From contig CAWHHO010000003.1 in assembly GCA_963829135.1 (NCBI GenBank), forward strand, positions 372,001 through 436,000: a DNA stretch of 64,000 nt, written 5' to 3'. Below are positions 38,460-48,632 of the stretch, one piece after another. Under the pieces are notes generated by a model. It was given only the letters and a program-made list of their open reading frames with translations. It was not told where the DNA came from and did not search any database. The stretch is from Kumtagia sp963829135 (GTDB lineage Bacteria; Pseudomonadota; Alphaproteobacteria; Rhizobiales; Rhizobiaceae). The stretch's first letter is position 1; every line of letters begins with the position of its first letter. A program made the position numbers and the translations under genes.

Positions 38460-40475
38460 TCACCTGGTGGGAGGGAGCTCAGCTCCCTCCACCTCCGGGT
38501 CCAGGGGGAAGCGAATATCGCACTGCAGGCCTTTTTCGGCGAACCGGATTTGAATCGATCCACCCTCTCCGGCAATGATACCCTCCAGAAGGCGAGAGCC
38601 AAAGCCCTTGCGTTCGGGGACAGTCACCGGCGGTCCGCCCGACTCGATCCATCGCAGTTTCAGGTGTCTGCCGGTGATAACCTTCCACCGAATGCTTACT
38701 TCGCCTGATCGCTCGGACAGAGCGCCGTATTTTATGGCGTTGGTGGTCAATTCGTGCATGGCAAGCGTGAGTGCCATAACCAGCTTCGGCTTCAAGGCCA
38801 CATCCGGTCCTTCCATGAGGATCCGGTTTGTTGGCGCGGCAACGAGCACTGTTGTTTCCAGCACCTCCCGAATCGCACCCTCTGTCCAGAATTTCTTCGT
38901 CAGGAGATCGTGCGCTCGACCCAAGGCAGACAATCGCGCATTTAGCGCAACCGAGGCTGTCGACAAATCCGTGGCATTGCGCAGCGTCTGATTGGCCAAT
39001 GCCTGAACCATCGCGAGACTATTCTTCACCCTGTGGTTCAGTTCGCCAGTAAGCAGATCCCGCTGCTGCTCGACTTTCTTGCGGTCGCTGATGTCAAGAC
39101 TGATTTGCACCGCGCCGATAATGGCCCCAGTATCACCGAGGATAGGGCGCGCGCTGCTCAGCAAATACCTTTGCCGCCCGTCAGGCAGCAGATAGGAAAA
39201 CTCTTCATTGTCAGTATGCTCGCCGCGCATCGCTCGTGTGAGAGGTCGATCCTCGCGGGTAATGGTTTTGCCGTCCTTGAGAGCGACAGTATCGATGACC
39301 ATGTCGGGGACACCGAAGCCATGGGTCTCGTCGGTTGAAATTCCCATCATTTCCGCGGCAAACCGGTTGCGGATCACGCGTCTTGCGCTGGGGTCATAGG
39401 TAAACCACACACCCGCGGGCACTGTGTCGACGACAGCCTTCAGCTCGCGCTCCCGCTCATGCAATTGAGCCCCGGCGGCAACCAGCGCCTGATTTATGAT
39501 GGCAAATTCCGAAAGGCTCGTCCGGTAGGGCAGCGCTGGTCCGAGCGCGCCGACGGCGCTTGCCCTGGAGGCCAGCTGTTGCGTCTCCTTGGTCAATCGC
39601 TTGCCGACCATAAAAGCCAGAGCGAGCGAAATCGCGAGTGCAAACGCCCCGATACCCAGGACACCATAGAGCGACCGCCACAGCGGCGCTGCGACGCGCG
39701 ACAGAGGTACATTTGCGGCGTAAAGCCATCCGGAGAAATCGGAACGGAAATATCCAGCGAGAAGTGTCTCGCCGAACTGGTTCTTCGATTCGAAGCTTCC
39801 GGATGCACCTACGGCCTGAGCAAGATAAGCGGGAAGCCCGGGTTTCCCGGCGACGTCGGAATGGCGCGAGGAACGTGTCACGTAGACGCCGCTGCGATCG
39901 GCGATGCCGACGATCCAACCGGTTGGGACAGAGGCGACGAGCGTTTTGTTGAGTGCGGTCGTCGGCACGGATATCGCCAGCACGAGTATTTTCCCGTTCG
40001 GCTGTATGACCGGCCGCGCAACCGCAACGTACAACTCGCCGGCCGCGCTGGAGTACACATTGGAAATCACAATCCTTCCGCTCAGCAGCTCTGCCTCCTG
40101 ATCCGCTGAAAGTTTTGATGGAAGAAAGCCGCCTTGCTGATCGCTGGTGTTGAAGATCTCTCTGCCACCCAATTCGCGCAAGGAAACAATGCGGGCGGTG
40201 TTCGCCACCAGCCGCTTCGCGTCTGCCTGCAGATGAGGAAAATCTTCCTGGGACAGTGCCGATGAGCGGGCAAGCCCGTCGAGACGCAGCGCCATTCCGC
40301 TCAATTCGGTCTCGATGGGCGCGGATATCTGCCGGGCAAGGAGTTCAGCCTGACTGCGATAGGCCTGCTGTTGAGCGAAAGCGAAGGAAAACAGCACGTA
40401 GGCCGCGAACAGCCAGACCGGCACCACTGCGGCAGCGATCAACGCCAGCAAATAGACTCTTGCCGAAAAGCGCAA
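38460..40475 (-). CDS. Membrane sensor histidine kinase, HWE type, with PAS domain
   Basis: 671 residues, TTG start. An N-terminal helix (LALIAAAVVPVWLFAAYVLF) and a second (about 275-300) enclose a dCache-like periplasmic sensor (about 35-270). A PAS domain (KAVVDTVPAGVWFTYDPSARR...) with a linking DISDRKKVEQQ helix comes next. The kinase has the HWE signatures: ELNHRVKNSLAMVQAL for the histidine, LAMHELTTNAIKYGALS, and LRWIESGGPPV with the W-x-E. No partner regulator is adjacent. Such kinases commonly act on PhyR-type general stress regulators; this is an inference. Confidence 0.9.
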   Translation of the reverse strand: MRFSARVYLLALIAAAVVPVWLFAAYVLFSFAFAQQQAYRSQAELLARQISAPIETELSGMALRLDGLARSSALSQEDFPHLQADAKRLVANTARIVSLRELGGREIFNTSDQQGGFLPSKLSADQEAELLSGRIVISNVYSSAAGELYVAVARPVIQPNGKILVLAISVPTTALNKTLVASVPTGWIVGIADRSGVYVTRSSRHSDVAGKPGLPAYLAQAVGASGSFESKNQFGETLLAGYFRSDFSGWLYAANVPLSRVAAPLWRSLYGVLGIGAFALAISLALAFMVGKRLTKETQQLASRASAVGALGPALPYRTSLSEFAIINQALVAAGAQLHERERELKAVVDTVPAGVWFTYDPSARRVIRNRFAAEMMGISTDETHGFGVPDMVIDTVALKDGKTITREDRPLTRAMRGEHTDNEEFSYLLPDGRQRYLLSSARPILGDTGAIIGAVQISLDISDRKKVEQQRDLLTGELNHRVKNSLAMVQALANQTLRNATDLSTASVALNARLSALGRAHDLLTKKFWTEGAIREVLETTVLVAAPTNRILMEGPDVALKPKLVMALTLAMHELTTNAIKYGALSERSGEVSIRWKVITGRHLKLRWIESGGPPVTVPERKGFGSRLLEGIIAGEGGSIQIRFAEKGLQCDIRFPLDPEVEGAELPPTR

Positions 40476-40724
40476 TGTGTTCCCGGTTCTCGCGACCCCT
40501 CGCGACTATGGAGCAGACACCAAACAGTTGCGCCAAATTGCTCGCAGAAACCCGCCACCCATGCAAGGACAAACGCGGCGGCTGACGACCCGGCCCTTGT
40601 CGGGCGGACGGCATCAATAGCCTGCGGGAAGATGCCGAAGGAAAAGGAGGGGCGCTGGTGCTGCCTGACCCGAGCTTGCGAACGCTGCCTTCGAGGAAAG
40701 TCGCGCTCACCGATGTTGGCGTTG

Positions 40725-41295
40725 CTAATGTGGCGCCGGCTGTCTGGCATCGCCTGTTAGCTCACCTGCCAAGTCGGCATTTGAATGGCGCTCGTCGTTA
40801 AACCCCTCCCAACCGCTGAGCTTGTACTCTTTTCGTCGCAACGTGATATCGACCGAGTTGTTTTCGGCGAGTATCGCCTTGACCGACGCAAGCTCCCTTT
40901 CCGTCACCCTTGCTGACAGCAGCGTGCCCCCTCGCTTCAGCCCTTCTACGAAGATGTGAGCGTCATCCTTATCGATGCCGGCATCCACCATCGATGCAAT
41001 CAACCCGCCCGTGGCGCTGCCGATAGCGGCGCTTGCAAGCGATGTGACCAGCCAACCGGCCCCCACGGCCGGGCCCACTCCGAGAATTGCGATGCTTGCA
41101 AGCCCCGCCAGCAGGCCTCCTGCGCCTCCAACCAAAGCGCCGACGATTGCACCGTTCGCGTCGTGTTCTTCTTCCGCTCGGGGCCGCGGAGGAGATTACG
41201 CTGACGTTTTCGCGCGGTATGCCGGCCTCTTCCAACGCGGCGATCGCGTTTCGCGCTTGGCCACGCTTGTCAAACAGTCCGCTGATCGTAACCAT
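40725..41295 (-). CDS. General stress protein 17M-like, frameshifted
   Basis: The N-terminal frame (MVTISGLFDKRGQARNAIAALEEAGIPRENVSVISS) and the later frame (EEEHDANGAIVGALVGGAGGLLAG and onward to DEERHSNADL) join into one protein of about 189 residues if one G is removed near 41170. The first part is the YflT/GSP17M-like alpha/beta domain, the middle is a glycine-rich hydrophobic stretch, the end (RVTERELASVKAILAENNSVDITLRR) a second small domain. On its own strand, GGAAC-N16-GGTT ends close before the start and resembles an EcfG stress promoter. Confidence 0.78.
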
Positions 41296-41307
41296 CCAAC
41301 CCTCCCT

Positions 41308-41372
41308 CTTCAGTCGCTAGCAGATATTCTGCAACCTCCCAGCAGTCTGGCGGTTCCAACGATCGGAAAATT
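41308..41372 (-). promoter_or_regulatory. Possible EcfG-type stress promoter
   Basis: On the minus strand GGAAC is followed after 16 bases by GGTT, close to the alphaproteobacterial EcfG consensus (GGAAC, 16-17, CGTT). It precedes the stress protein gene by a few tens of bases. The -10 match is imperfect and the call rests on context. Confidence 0.3.
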
Positions 41373-41444
41373 GCACAAACGCAATAACAGTTGCACACGC
41401 CTGGACGCGGCCGGACAGTGAGGCAAAGTTGAGGACCGGACCAT

Positions 41445-42050
41445 ATGGCGCGCAAGTTGAAGACTTATCAGACGTCGCTGGGATTTTATGAACTCGCGGT
41501 GGCGGCACCATCGATGAAAGCGGCCATCGAGGCTTGGGGCGCGGATCCGGACATCTTTCGGCTCGGCTTCGCGCGGCAAACCGATGACCCTGCGATTGTC
41601 GAAGCGGCTATGGCGTCGCCGGGAAGCGTGCTGCGGCGATCGGCAGGTTCGAATGGAAAATTCACTGAGAATGCGCGGCTGCCCGAAATTCCACCAAGCG
41701 ACCGCCCTGATGATCGTTCCAACCAGCGCAAGTCTAAGCCGGCATCCGCGAAGTCTAGAGATAACAGGCAGATTGATGAAGAGCTTGAGATTGAGAAACG
41801 GCAGCGAGATCTTGAGAGCCGCAAAGCGGAGGCGGAGCAACGGAGAGTTGAAAGGAAAAGCGAGAGGATAATTGCGGCGGCCAACGCCGCCTTTGAGAGA
41901 GCTGAGGCGCGACACAGGAAGGCCGTTACCGCGCTTGAGCAGCGGCGATCAAAGCTCGATGAGGAGCTCAGAATTGAGAATGAAAGGTGGGAGGGCGAGC
42001 AACGGCAGCATCAAGATAGCCTGACCAGCCTGGAGCGCAAGAAGACCTGA
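41445..42050 (+). CDS. Hypothetical coiled-coil protein
   Basis: 201 residues. The N-terminal third (ARKLKTYQTSLGFYELAVAAPSMKAAIEAWGADPDIF) resembles a small conserved alphaproteobacterial domain seen at the start of cell-envelope-type proteins. Then comes a Ser/Pro/Lys linker and a long charged helix (about 105-200, EELEIEKRQRDLESRKAEAE...) that should form a coiled coil. No signal peptide or membrane helix. A GAGGACC site is nine bases upstream. It is divergent from the stress protein gene. Confidence 0.72.
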   Translation: MARKLKTYQTSLGFYELAVAAPSMKAAIEAWGADPDIFRLGFARQTDDPAIVEAAMASPGSVLRRSAGSNGKFTENARLPEIPPSDRPDDRSNQRKSKPASAKSRDNRQIDEELEIEKRQRDLESRKAEAEQRRVERKSERIIAAANAAFERAEARHRKAVTALEQRRSKLDEELRIENERWEGEQRQHQDSLTSLERKKT

Positions 42051-42396
42051 TCCCACAGAGGCGTTACCGACGCAGGCCCAGGTTGCTGCGACGCAGGCTG
42101 GCCTTACGGTGACCAACACCCTCGCCGAGACCAGTTGCCGGCGGGGGGTGAGAAGAGTGGGACCGGAGGAGGGGCTGCTGGAACTGCCGCAGTGCCGGTA
42201 CCTCATGCTGACGGCGCGGAGCCACGGCAGCCCGCTACGGATATGCTGGCCGCACAGCTTCACGAGGTTTTCGGAAGCGAAGCGCCAGCGTGAGCGGCGG
42301 CGATGATGCCGTGAGATCATGCTGTGAGGCGGTACTCAAGCAACCACTCCTCTCTATCGCGGCACTTGATTGCAACCAGCGGAATTTGGGTCTCGT
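42051..42396. other. Intergenic region, possible gene debris
   Basis: 346 bases between the coiled-coil gene and the kinase remnant. A plus-strand frame ends with DMLAAQLHEVFGSEAPA before a stop near 42290, which looks protein-like but has no start or family match. Given the truncated genes to the right this may be debris of another deletion. No RNA gene or repeat was seen. Confidence 0.35.
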
Positions 42397-42790
42397 TCAG
42401 CTGCCTTTGATGAGCGTCTCGAACAGGTCCGGACGGCCCATTTGCCCACCCTTGAGTACGAGTTCGATTCCGTCGAGATCGTGCTGGTCGCTGTGGCCAC
42501 GGCACAGAGGGACGCCGGGCGACAGTGACGTCTCATAGGTGAGCCCCCAGAGGCCGAGCGAGCGTGCAGCGAAGCTCGACGTGTCGCCGCCGGCAACGGC
42601 CACGCGACGGATTTTGACGTGCTTCAGGACAGTCTCGACGAGTGACGCTGTTGCACGTGCTGTCACGCCCGGCGGGCGGTGATCGCCGCGGGGCGGATCG
42701 GTCACGATCAGAACGTGCCGGTCCAAGCGCAATAGGTCGATCGCTTCGCGTGTGACTCCCTCCGCGTAGGAAGGGTCGTCGACGAACCGC
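42397..42790 (-). pseudogene. DUF1537/four-carbon acid sugar kinase, C-terminal remnant
   Basis: About 131 residues of the C-terminal nucleotide-binding domain of a DUF1537 (OtnK/OiaK-type) sugar-acid kinase: LLRLDRHVLIVTDPPRGD, then VAVAGGDTSSFAARSLG and PGVPLCR, ending GIELVLKGGQMGRPDLFETL. The substrate-binding N-terminal domain (some 290 residues) is absent. It begins inside the RuBisCO-like remnant at about 42785-42790, out of frame with it. One deletion joining the two genes explains this. It cannot make a working kinase. Confidence 0.8.
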
Positions 42791-43415
42791 CTCCATGACC
42801 GCCGGAACGCGGGTCGCAATCGGGGCGTGGACAGGATCAGCGGTGATCTCGTCGTCCTTTATGAAGTCGAGGCCCGCTTCGCAGAGCGCTGCAACGAGCG
42901 CCGCGGTTTCATTCGAGGAAAGCCCGACATTCGGCTTGATGATCGAGCCGATCATCGGACCTTGCGTGACCCCTGTCAGGCGGCGCGTGCCGGCAGCGCC
43001 GTGACGCGGCATCTCATAGCGCTGGCGGTAGGCGGCAGGCAGCGTGATCGTGTCGAGTTCGCAACCCCGTGACCTCGCCGAGATCGTAGAGGTTGCCCGC
43101 AACGGTGGTCGCAAGCGCTGCGAGGTTCTTTCCGACATTGTCGACGGGAAAGGAGAGTGAAATCCTGGCACGCCGGTACGGTCCCTGCACACCTTTGCGG
43201 TCAAGCCAAGCATTCGGCAGGCTGCCTGTCGCAACGCTATCCAATTCCTGAACCGAGAGCACCTCGGCGCGCGCCCGCTCGCGCAGCGCATCCGTCTCGC
43301 CGTAAACGCGCGCGAAGGTGCCGCAGGATTGCTCTCCTGCCATGACCTCCGCAACCTTGTTCGGGTCGAGTGGCGTCTCGATCAGATAGGTAGCCTCAAA
43401 GCGTCCGCTCGCCAT
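42785..43415 (-). pseudogene. RuBisCO-like protein, N-terminal remnant, frameshifted
   Basis: ATG at 43415 with GAGGG upstream. The N-terminal RuBisCO large-subunit domain (FEATYLIETPLDPNKVAEVMAGEQSCGTF) is followed by the start of the barrel (MIGSIIKPNVGLSS; AGLDFIKDDEITADPVHAP). The KP motif and the K of FIKDDE match the phosphate- and carbamate-lysine motifs. An extra base in GAGTTC (43055-43060) breaks the frame; with GACTC in the coding strand it reads TGLRLDTITLPAAYRQRYE. The gene then stops being RuBisCO-like near 42785, where the kinase remnant begins, so the C-terminal half of the barrel is lost. Confidence 0.8.
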
Positions 43416-43423
43416 CACCACCC

Positions 43424-43963
43424 TCAGAGCTCCAAAAGACTCGGAAAGGGGCGCACCGGGTCCATACCGTCCCATACTGCGGCCGCTTCGCGGATTATCC
43501 GGAACATCTCGCCCTTGGGGCCTGTGACCTCCGACAATTCGATCACGGTACCGGGGTGGTAGTGCGTATCGAAATAAACGAAGCGTCCGCGCTCGCCGAC
43601 CTCGCCGCTCATCACCACCTTGAAACCCTGTGCGGTCAGGCGCTCCAGATCAGCGTCGTAGCTATCCGTCCAGTAGGCGACGTGCTGGAGGCCAGAATGA
43701 CCTGCTTCCGTGAAATCGCGATACATTGATGGAACGTCTTTGCGGCACTGAATCAGCTCGACCTGGAGCGGGCCGGAATTCGCCAGAGCCACCGAATTGT
43801 GCGGTTCATAAGCCTCGCCCTTGTACCGATAGTTCCGGATCGGAACCTTCGGGTTATAGAAAAACGGCCCGACCCCGAGCACGCGGCTCCAATAGTCCAT
43901 CGCGGCCTCGATATCGGGGACGACATATCCAGTCTGGCGTATATCGCCGAAGAAGCGGCTCAT
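43424..43963 (-). CDS. VOC-family (glyoxalase-like) protein
   Basis: 179 residues with two beta-alpha-beta-beta-beta modules: IRQTGYVVPDIEAAMDYWSRVLGVGPFF and HSGLQHVAYWTDSYDADLERLTAQGF. The metal ligands typical of the superfamily (His/Gln in the first strand region, HVAY, and GTVIELSEV) are seen in part. It overlaps the context of the RuBisCO-like gene, with eight bases between its stop and that gene's start. It probably belongs to the same sugar-acid operon; its reaction is unknown. Confidence 0.85.
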   Translation of the reverse strand: MSRFFGDIRQTGYVVPDIEAAMDYWSRVLGVGPFFYNPKVPIRNYRYKGEAYEPHNSVALANSGPLQVELIQCRKDVPSMYRDFTEAGHSGLQHVAYWTDSYDADLERLTAQGFKVVMSGEVGERGRFVYFDTHYHPGTVIELSEVTGPKGEMFRIIREAAAVWDGMDPVRPFPSLLEL

Positions 43964-43996
43964 AAGATGCCTCGTGCACGTAGGAGATGATGATGG

Positions 43997-45884
43997 TTAG
44001 AAATCAAGGAAGCCGATCGAAATCCACGGCACCGCCGCGACCACGATGAGCCCGATCAGGAGGGCGAGAATATAGCCCCCGATATATTTCAAGCCTTCGT
44101 CGGGATTGATTTTGCTGATCGCGCAAGCACCATAGTAGCCGACGCCGAAGGGCGGCGCGAAAAGCCCGATTCCCATGGCGAAAATGACAACCATCGCGTA
44201 ATGCACTTCATGAACACCGGCTTGCTGGGCGATCGGGAAGAGCAGCGGACCAAAGAGCACAATCGCCGGGATACCCTCCAGCACGCTGCCAAGAATAATG
44301 AACGCAACGATCGAGATGGCCAGGAAGCCCAATGTACCTCCCGGCACGGCCGCCATGATGCGCGCGAGATCCTGCGAAAAGCCCGACTGGGTCAGGCCCC
44401 AGGCCATGGCAGTGGCGCAGCCGATGATGAAGATGATCGCACCGGTAAGCGAGGCAGTGTCGACGAGCATGCGCGGCACACGGCGCCAATCGAACTGGCG
44501 GTAAAGCAGAAGTCCTGTCAACACTGAATAGGCGATGCCAATGGTCGAAACCTCGGTCGCGGTCGCGACGCCCTCAACGACTGCGGCACGGATAACGAAA
44601 GGAAGCGCAATTGCCGGAATAGCGACGAGGGCGAGCTTGAGGATATCACGCTTCGAATGACGCTTGATATGGCTTAGATCCTCGCCACGGTTGCGCCACC
44701 AGACCACGAAAGTGAGCGCTATCCCGAGCACAAGCGCGGGCAGCATGCCGCCGGTGAACAGCGCTGCAATCGAAACGCCGGTAACCGAGCCGATCGTTAT
44801 CAGGACGATTGAAGGCGGGATCGTCTCGGTCTGCGCGCCGGTGGCGGCGAGAAGGGCGACAAGGTCGCCGGGCTTTGCGCCACGCTTCTGCATTTCCGGA
44901 AAGAGCACGGGCGCGATCGCTGCCATGTCGGCGACCTTGGACCCCGAGATGCCCGAAACGAGATACATCGCGCCGATAAGCACATAGGAGAGGCCGCCCC
45001 GGACATGGCCGAGGAGCGAAGCGAGGAATTGGATCATCGCCTTCGCCATGCCGGTCATCTCGATAAGCGCGCCGAGAAAAATGAAGAGCGGGACCGCGAG
45101 CAGGATGAGATGGCTCATGCCCTCATCAATCCTTCCGACCATGACGAGAAGCGGCGTCGAGGTGGTCAGAGAGAGATAACCGAAGGTCGCCAGAGCGAAG
45201 GAAAAGGCGATCGGGACGCCCGAAAGCACATTGAGCCCAACTACGCCGATGAAGAATACAACGAGGTTGAACTTGCCGAGCGGTTTCAGAGTCTCGCCGA
45301 GCAGCGAGAGGGCCAGCACCAGGGTAGCCGTGATGCCGATCGCCAGGAGGACAGGCTTCAAGGCGCCGAAACGCAGGAGACGCAAGAGGCCAGCCGCCAG
45401 CATGAGGCCCATGCCGATCGGAATCGCGGCCGCACGCCAGGCATTGGAGATTTCCAGGGCTGGCGTGACGATGAATTGCTCTTCCTCCGCATATTCAAGC
45501 GCGTGCGGCCAGATCAGAAGAAGGAACGCGACGGCGGCGGTGATCGCGAGCGCCTCGAGCAACACCCGCGTTTCAGGCGAGACCCGGGCCACGAGGCCGG
45601 TCATGCGCATGTGCTCGCCGCGCCGGAGCGCGACGACGGAGCCAAGCATCGACAGCCAGAGAAAGAGGATCGATGCGAGTTCGTCCGACCAGACGAGAGG
45701 TTGATGGAAGACGTAGCGCGCCGTGACGCCCGCGCCCAGGAGGACGATCTCGACAAAGACCAGAGCCCCCGCCACTGACCTCGACCGCGCCGCCGAGGGC
45801 TCGATCAATTGCCGTTGCGATGCGGCCGAGGCTGGTTTGCGGGTCGAGACTGTTCAGGGGTAGGGAATGGGTGTGGCCGGCCAT
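43997..45884 (-). CDS. TRAP transporter, fused DctQ-DctM membrane subunits, frameshifted
   Basis: An ATG at 45884 with GGAGGAGA upstream starts MAGHTHSLPLNSLDPQTSLG... The small DctQ part (ARYVFHQPLVWSDELASILFLW) is fused to the large DctM part (SGVPIAFSFALATFGYLSL; GALIEMTGMAKAMIQF; GMLPALVLGIALTFVVWW), about 628 residues in all. One extra G in a run of five (about 45767-45771) shifts the frame after about 38 residues; a frame from 45808 continues to the end. It works with the DctP protein encoded next upstream to import an organic or sugar acid. Confidence 0.87.
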
Positions 45885-45925
45885 GGCGATGTCTCCTCCA
45901 GACTGCAATGCGGGCGAACTGGGCG

Positions 45926-46951
45926 CTAGCCCAGTTTTCCGACGACGCCTTCGAGAATAGCCCAGGCGTCGGCGCCGAACCGATCCTGCCATTCCCTGTA
46001 GAACCCGCTCCCACGCAGCTTGGCCTGGAAGCTGTCGGACTTGGCGTCGTTGAAAGCGAGACCCTTGGACGACAGTTCTGCCTGGAGGCTTTCGTTCAGC
46101 TTGCGCACGTCTTCGCGCTGCTGAAGTCCGGCCTCGTTGAAGGCGCGGGAAACGATGGTCTTGACGTCGTCTGGCAGGCTTCCCCAGGAGCGACCGTTGA
46201 AAACGATGTGGTATCCGTCCCAGCTATGGTTGGTGCGGGAGCAGAATTTCTGCACTTCGTACAGCTTGGCGGTTTGCACGATGGCCAGCGGGTTCTCCTG
46301 CGCGTCCACCACCTTTGTCTGCAGCGCCGAATAGACCTCGCTGAATTGCAAGCTCGCGGGATTGGCGCCCAGCGACTTGAAGAGGGCAATCCCCATCGGG
46401 CTGACCGGCACACGGATCTTCAGGCCGACGAGATCCTCCGCTGAAGCTACGGCGTGCGTGCTCGTCGTGATTTGCCGGAAGCCATTGTCCCACATGTTCT
46501 CGAAAGTGTGCAGACCGACCTTGGCGAAGTCGGCCCGGATCAGATTGCCGAGGTCCCCGTCGACCGCCTTCCAGACCTGGTCGTAATTGCTGAATGCGAA
46601 ACCAACGGCTGTGATCGCGCTGATCGGGGCGAGGGTTGCGATGACCATCGTGCCGGCGTTGAACATGTCGATGCCGCCGCTGCGGACCTGGGACAGCATA
46701 TCCGTGTCGCCGCCCAACTGATTGTTTGGGAATATAGTCACCTCGACGCGGCCGTTGCTTTCCCGTGCGACGCGTTCGGCGGCCTCAGCCGCACGAACGT
46801 TCAACGGATGGCTGAGCGGCAGGTTGTTGCCGAACTTCAGGGATATCTCTGCAGCGCGTGCCCGCCCGGGCAGGGCGATCGCAAGACCGGCGGCCGCCGC
46901 CGATGCCAGCGACAGCGTCTGAAGGAATCGGCGGCGTGTGGAATGTGACAT
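45926..46951 (-). CDS. TRAP transporter substrate-binding protein (DctP type)
   Basis: About 341 residues. The start at 46951 gives a twin-arginine-like signal (STRRRFLQTLSLASAAAAGLAIALPG, first half shown) ending at ARAAE. The mature protein begins ISLKFGNNLPLSHPLNVRAAEAA and has the DctP core (IFPNNQLGGDTDMLSQVRSGGIDMF; GLKIRVPVSPMGIALFKSLGANP; VDAQENPLAIVQ). The conserved arginine that binds a carboxylate is in GLKIRVP. It pairs with the fused DctQM gene. The ligand is an acid by family; the neighbours suggest a sugar acid. Confidence 0.92.
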   Translation of the reverse strand: MSHSTRRRFLQTLSLASAAAAGLAIALPGRARAAEISLKFGNNLPLSHPLNVRAAEAAERVARESNGRVEVTIFPNNQLGGDTDMLSQVRSGGIDMFNAGTMVIATLAPISAITAVGFAFSNYDQVWKAVDGDLGNLIRADFAKVGLHTFENMWDNGFRQITTSTHAVASAEDLVGLKIRVPVSPMGIALFKSLGANPASLQFSEVYSALQTKVVDAQENPLAIVQTAKLYEVQKFCSRTNHSWDGYHIVFNGRSWGSLPDDVKTIVSRAFNEAGLQQREDVRKLNESLQAELSSKGLAFNDAKSDSFQAKLRGSGFYREWQDRFGADAWAILEGVVGKLG

Positions 46952-47010
46952 GGTCGTTTCCCCTTTTGGTCTACGTTGCCTTTGGCAACCTTTTGAAAAA
47001 TCGGCACCGA

Positions 47011-47322
47011 TTATTCGACGCCGTCGCAATCGAGCCTGCCGGCTCGCCTATCGATCCGACCGAAGGCCGCGAGCGCGGCCTCCACAGCCCGTTTCAGATC
47101 CTCGAACTGGGTCGTGTCCGCGGCGACGGCGATGGCTTCGTTGCCTTCCGACAGGATGATGTCGCGGGTCGCGTCCGCTGCGGCTCCGTTTAAATCAACG
47201 GCCACGACCTGGGCGCCGGCTCTCGCATAGGCTGCTGCCGCCGCCTTGCCGTTGCCCCAACCATCGCCGATGGAGCCTGCCCCAAAAACGATCGCCGTTT
47301 TGCCTTTTAAGCGGTGGCCTGA
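47011..47322 (-). pseudogene. Short-chain dehydrogenase, truncated
   Basis: About 103 residues from a GTG at 47322 that follows GGGAGA. The Rossmann start (GKTAIVFGAGSIGDGWGNGKAAAAAYARAGAQVVAVDLN) and ADTTQFEDLKRAVEAALAAFGRID are kept, but the frame then turns to RRAGRLDCDGVE and stops. The NAG strand, the Ser-Tyr-Lys catalytic residues and the last 150 or so residues are missing. The dctP start lies only 60 bases further, so a deletion took the rest. It is divergent from the LacI gene. Confidence 0.82.
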
Positions 47323-47585
47323 CACAAAGCTCTCCCGGCTCAATGGGAGAGCCGTCTCTCAGGTTATGATGTATTATTATGTTATTCGATGCTTTCGACA
47401 TTCGCCGACGGTAATACGCTCGTCCCGGCTATAAGGCCTTAGACAGGTGGAAGACTAGCGCATAGTCGGAGATGTTTCGTCCTCCCTTAGTATTTTATTA
47501 ACCTGCGTCTTTTTGCGCTTTGAAAAATCCTAGAGTTACTCCAGGTCATGGTCAAAACATTTCTTTGATGCTATTTGATGCACCT

Positions 47586-48632
47586 ATGCCATCTGTAAGA
47601 CCTTCCACTGGTCGCAATCTACCCACTCTGGCTGATGTCGCGTCGCGCGCCGGCGTGTCTACGGCAACGACCGATCGCGCACTCAATGGTCGCCCCGGCA
47701 TAAGGCCCACGACCCTTCGGCGCGTTCTCCAGGCTGCGAGCGAGCTCGGTTACGTCACCAATGTGACCGAACGGGCCGTTGAGAAGCCGCTCCGACTGGC
47801 CTTTCTGCTACCGTCCGGCGACAATAGTTTCGTCGGCCTGCTCAGCCGCTTCATCAACCGGTCGCAGGAGCAATCTGCCGCCTTCAACATGCGGGCACGG
47901 GTAGAGCGGATCGAGCGCTTCCGCCCCGAGTTGCTGGCGCAGGAGTTGAAGCGCATCGGTCGCGAGGTCGATGGCATCGCCTTCATGGCGCTGGAACATC
48001 CAACGGTGCGCGAGGCGGTAAACGCGCTCGCCGAACGCGGCGTACCGACTGTGACGCTGATCTCTGACATCGCCAACGCCGCGCGCTCAGCCTATGTCGG
48101 CCTCGACAACCGCTCGGCGGGCCGCACCGCAGCCTATCTGATCGCGCGTTTCATCGGGCCGCGCGCGGCCAAGGTGGCCATGATCGCAGGTAGCCTGAGT
48201 TATCGCGCCCACGAGGAGCGCGAGATGGGCTTCCTGCATCTCTTCCAGGAACTCTATCCGGCGATCGAGGTCGTGGGCCTGCGCGAGGGGCACGACGACG
48301 AAGCCAAGAATTATCGTCAGACCAAGACCTTGCTCGCAAGGTATCCTGAGCTCGCCGGCATCTACAATATTGGCGGCGGTCCCGAAGGCATTGCGCGCGC
48401 CCTGAAAGAAGTCGGACGACAGAAAGAGGTTGCCTTCATCGGCCACGGATTGACGCCTGAGACGCGGGCACTGCTCATTGAAGAAGCGATCGATGCGGTG
48501 ATCACTCAAAACCCACAGGCGACACTCGCCGACTGCATCGCCATTTTCGCCAATCTGCGTGGGGGCCGCCCTGCGCTTTATGGCATCGAACGCCCCCGCA
48601 GCGAAATCATTGTCCGGGAGAATCTGCCCTGA
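47586..48632 (+). CDS. LacI-family transcriptional regulator
   Basis: About 348 residues. The N-terminal helix-turn-helix (LPTLADVASRAGVSTATTDRALNGRPGIRPTT) and the ribose-binding-like effector domain (LRLAFLLPSGDNSFVGLLSRF onward) are intact. I chose the ATG at 47586; an ATG at 47568 is possible and no strong ribosome site helps. It is divergent from the decayed SDR/TRAP/RuBisCO-like operon, with 260 AT-richer bases between, and most likely controlled it. It appears whole although the target genes are broken. Confidence 0.87.
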   Translation: MPSVRPSTGRNLPTLADVASRAGVSTATTDRALNGRPGIRPTTLRRVLQAASELGYVTNVTERAVEKPLRLAFLLPSGDNSFVGLLSRFINRSQEQSAAFNMRARVERIERFRPELLAQELKRIGREVDGIAFMALEHPTVREAVNALAERGVPTVTLISDIANAARSAYVGLDNRSAGRTAAYLIARFIGPRAAKVAMIAGSLSYRAHEEREMGFLHLFQELYPAIEVVGLREGHDDEAKNYRQTKTLLARYPELAGIYNIGGGPEGIARALKEVGRQKEVAFIGHGLTPETRALLIEEAIDAVITQNPQATLADCIAIFANLRGGRPALYGIERPRSEIIVRENLP

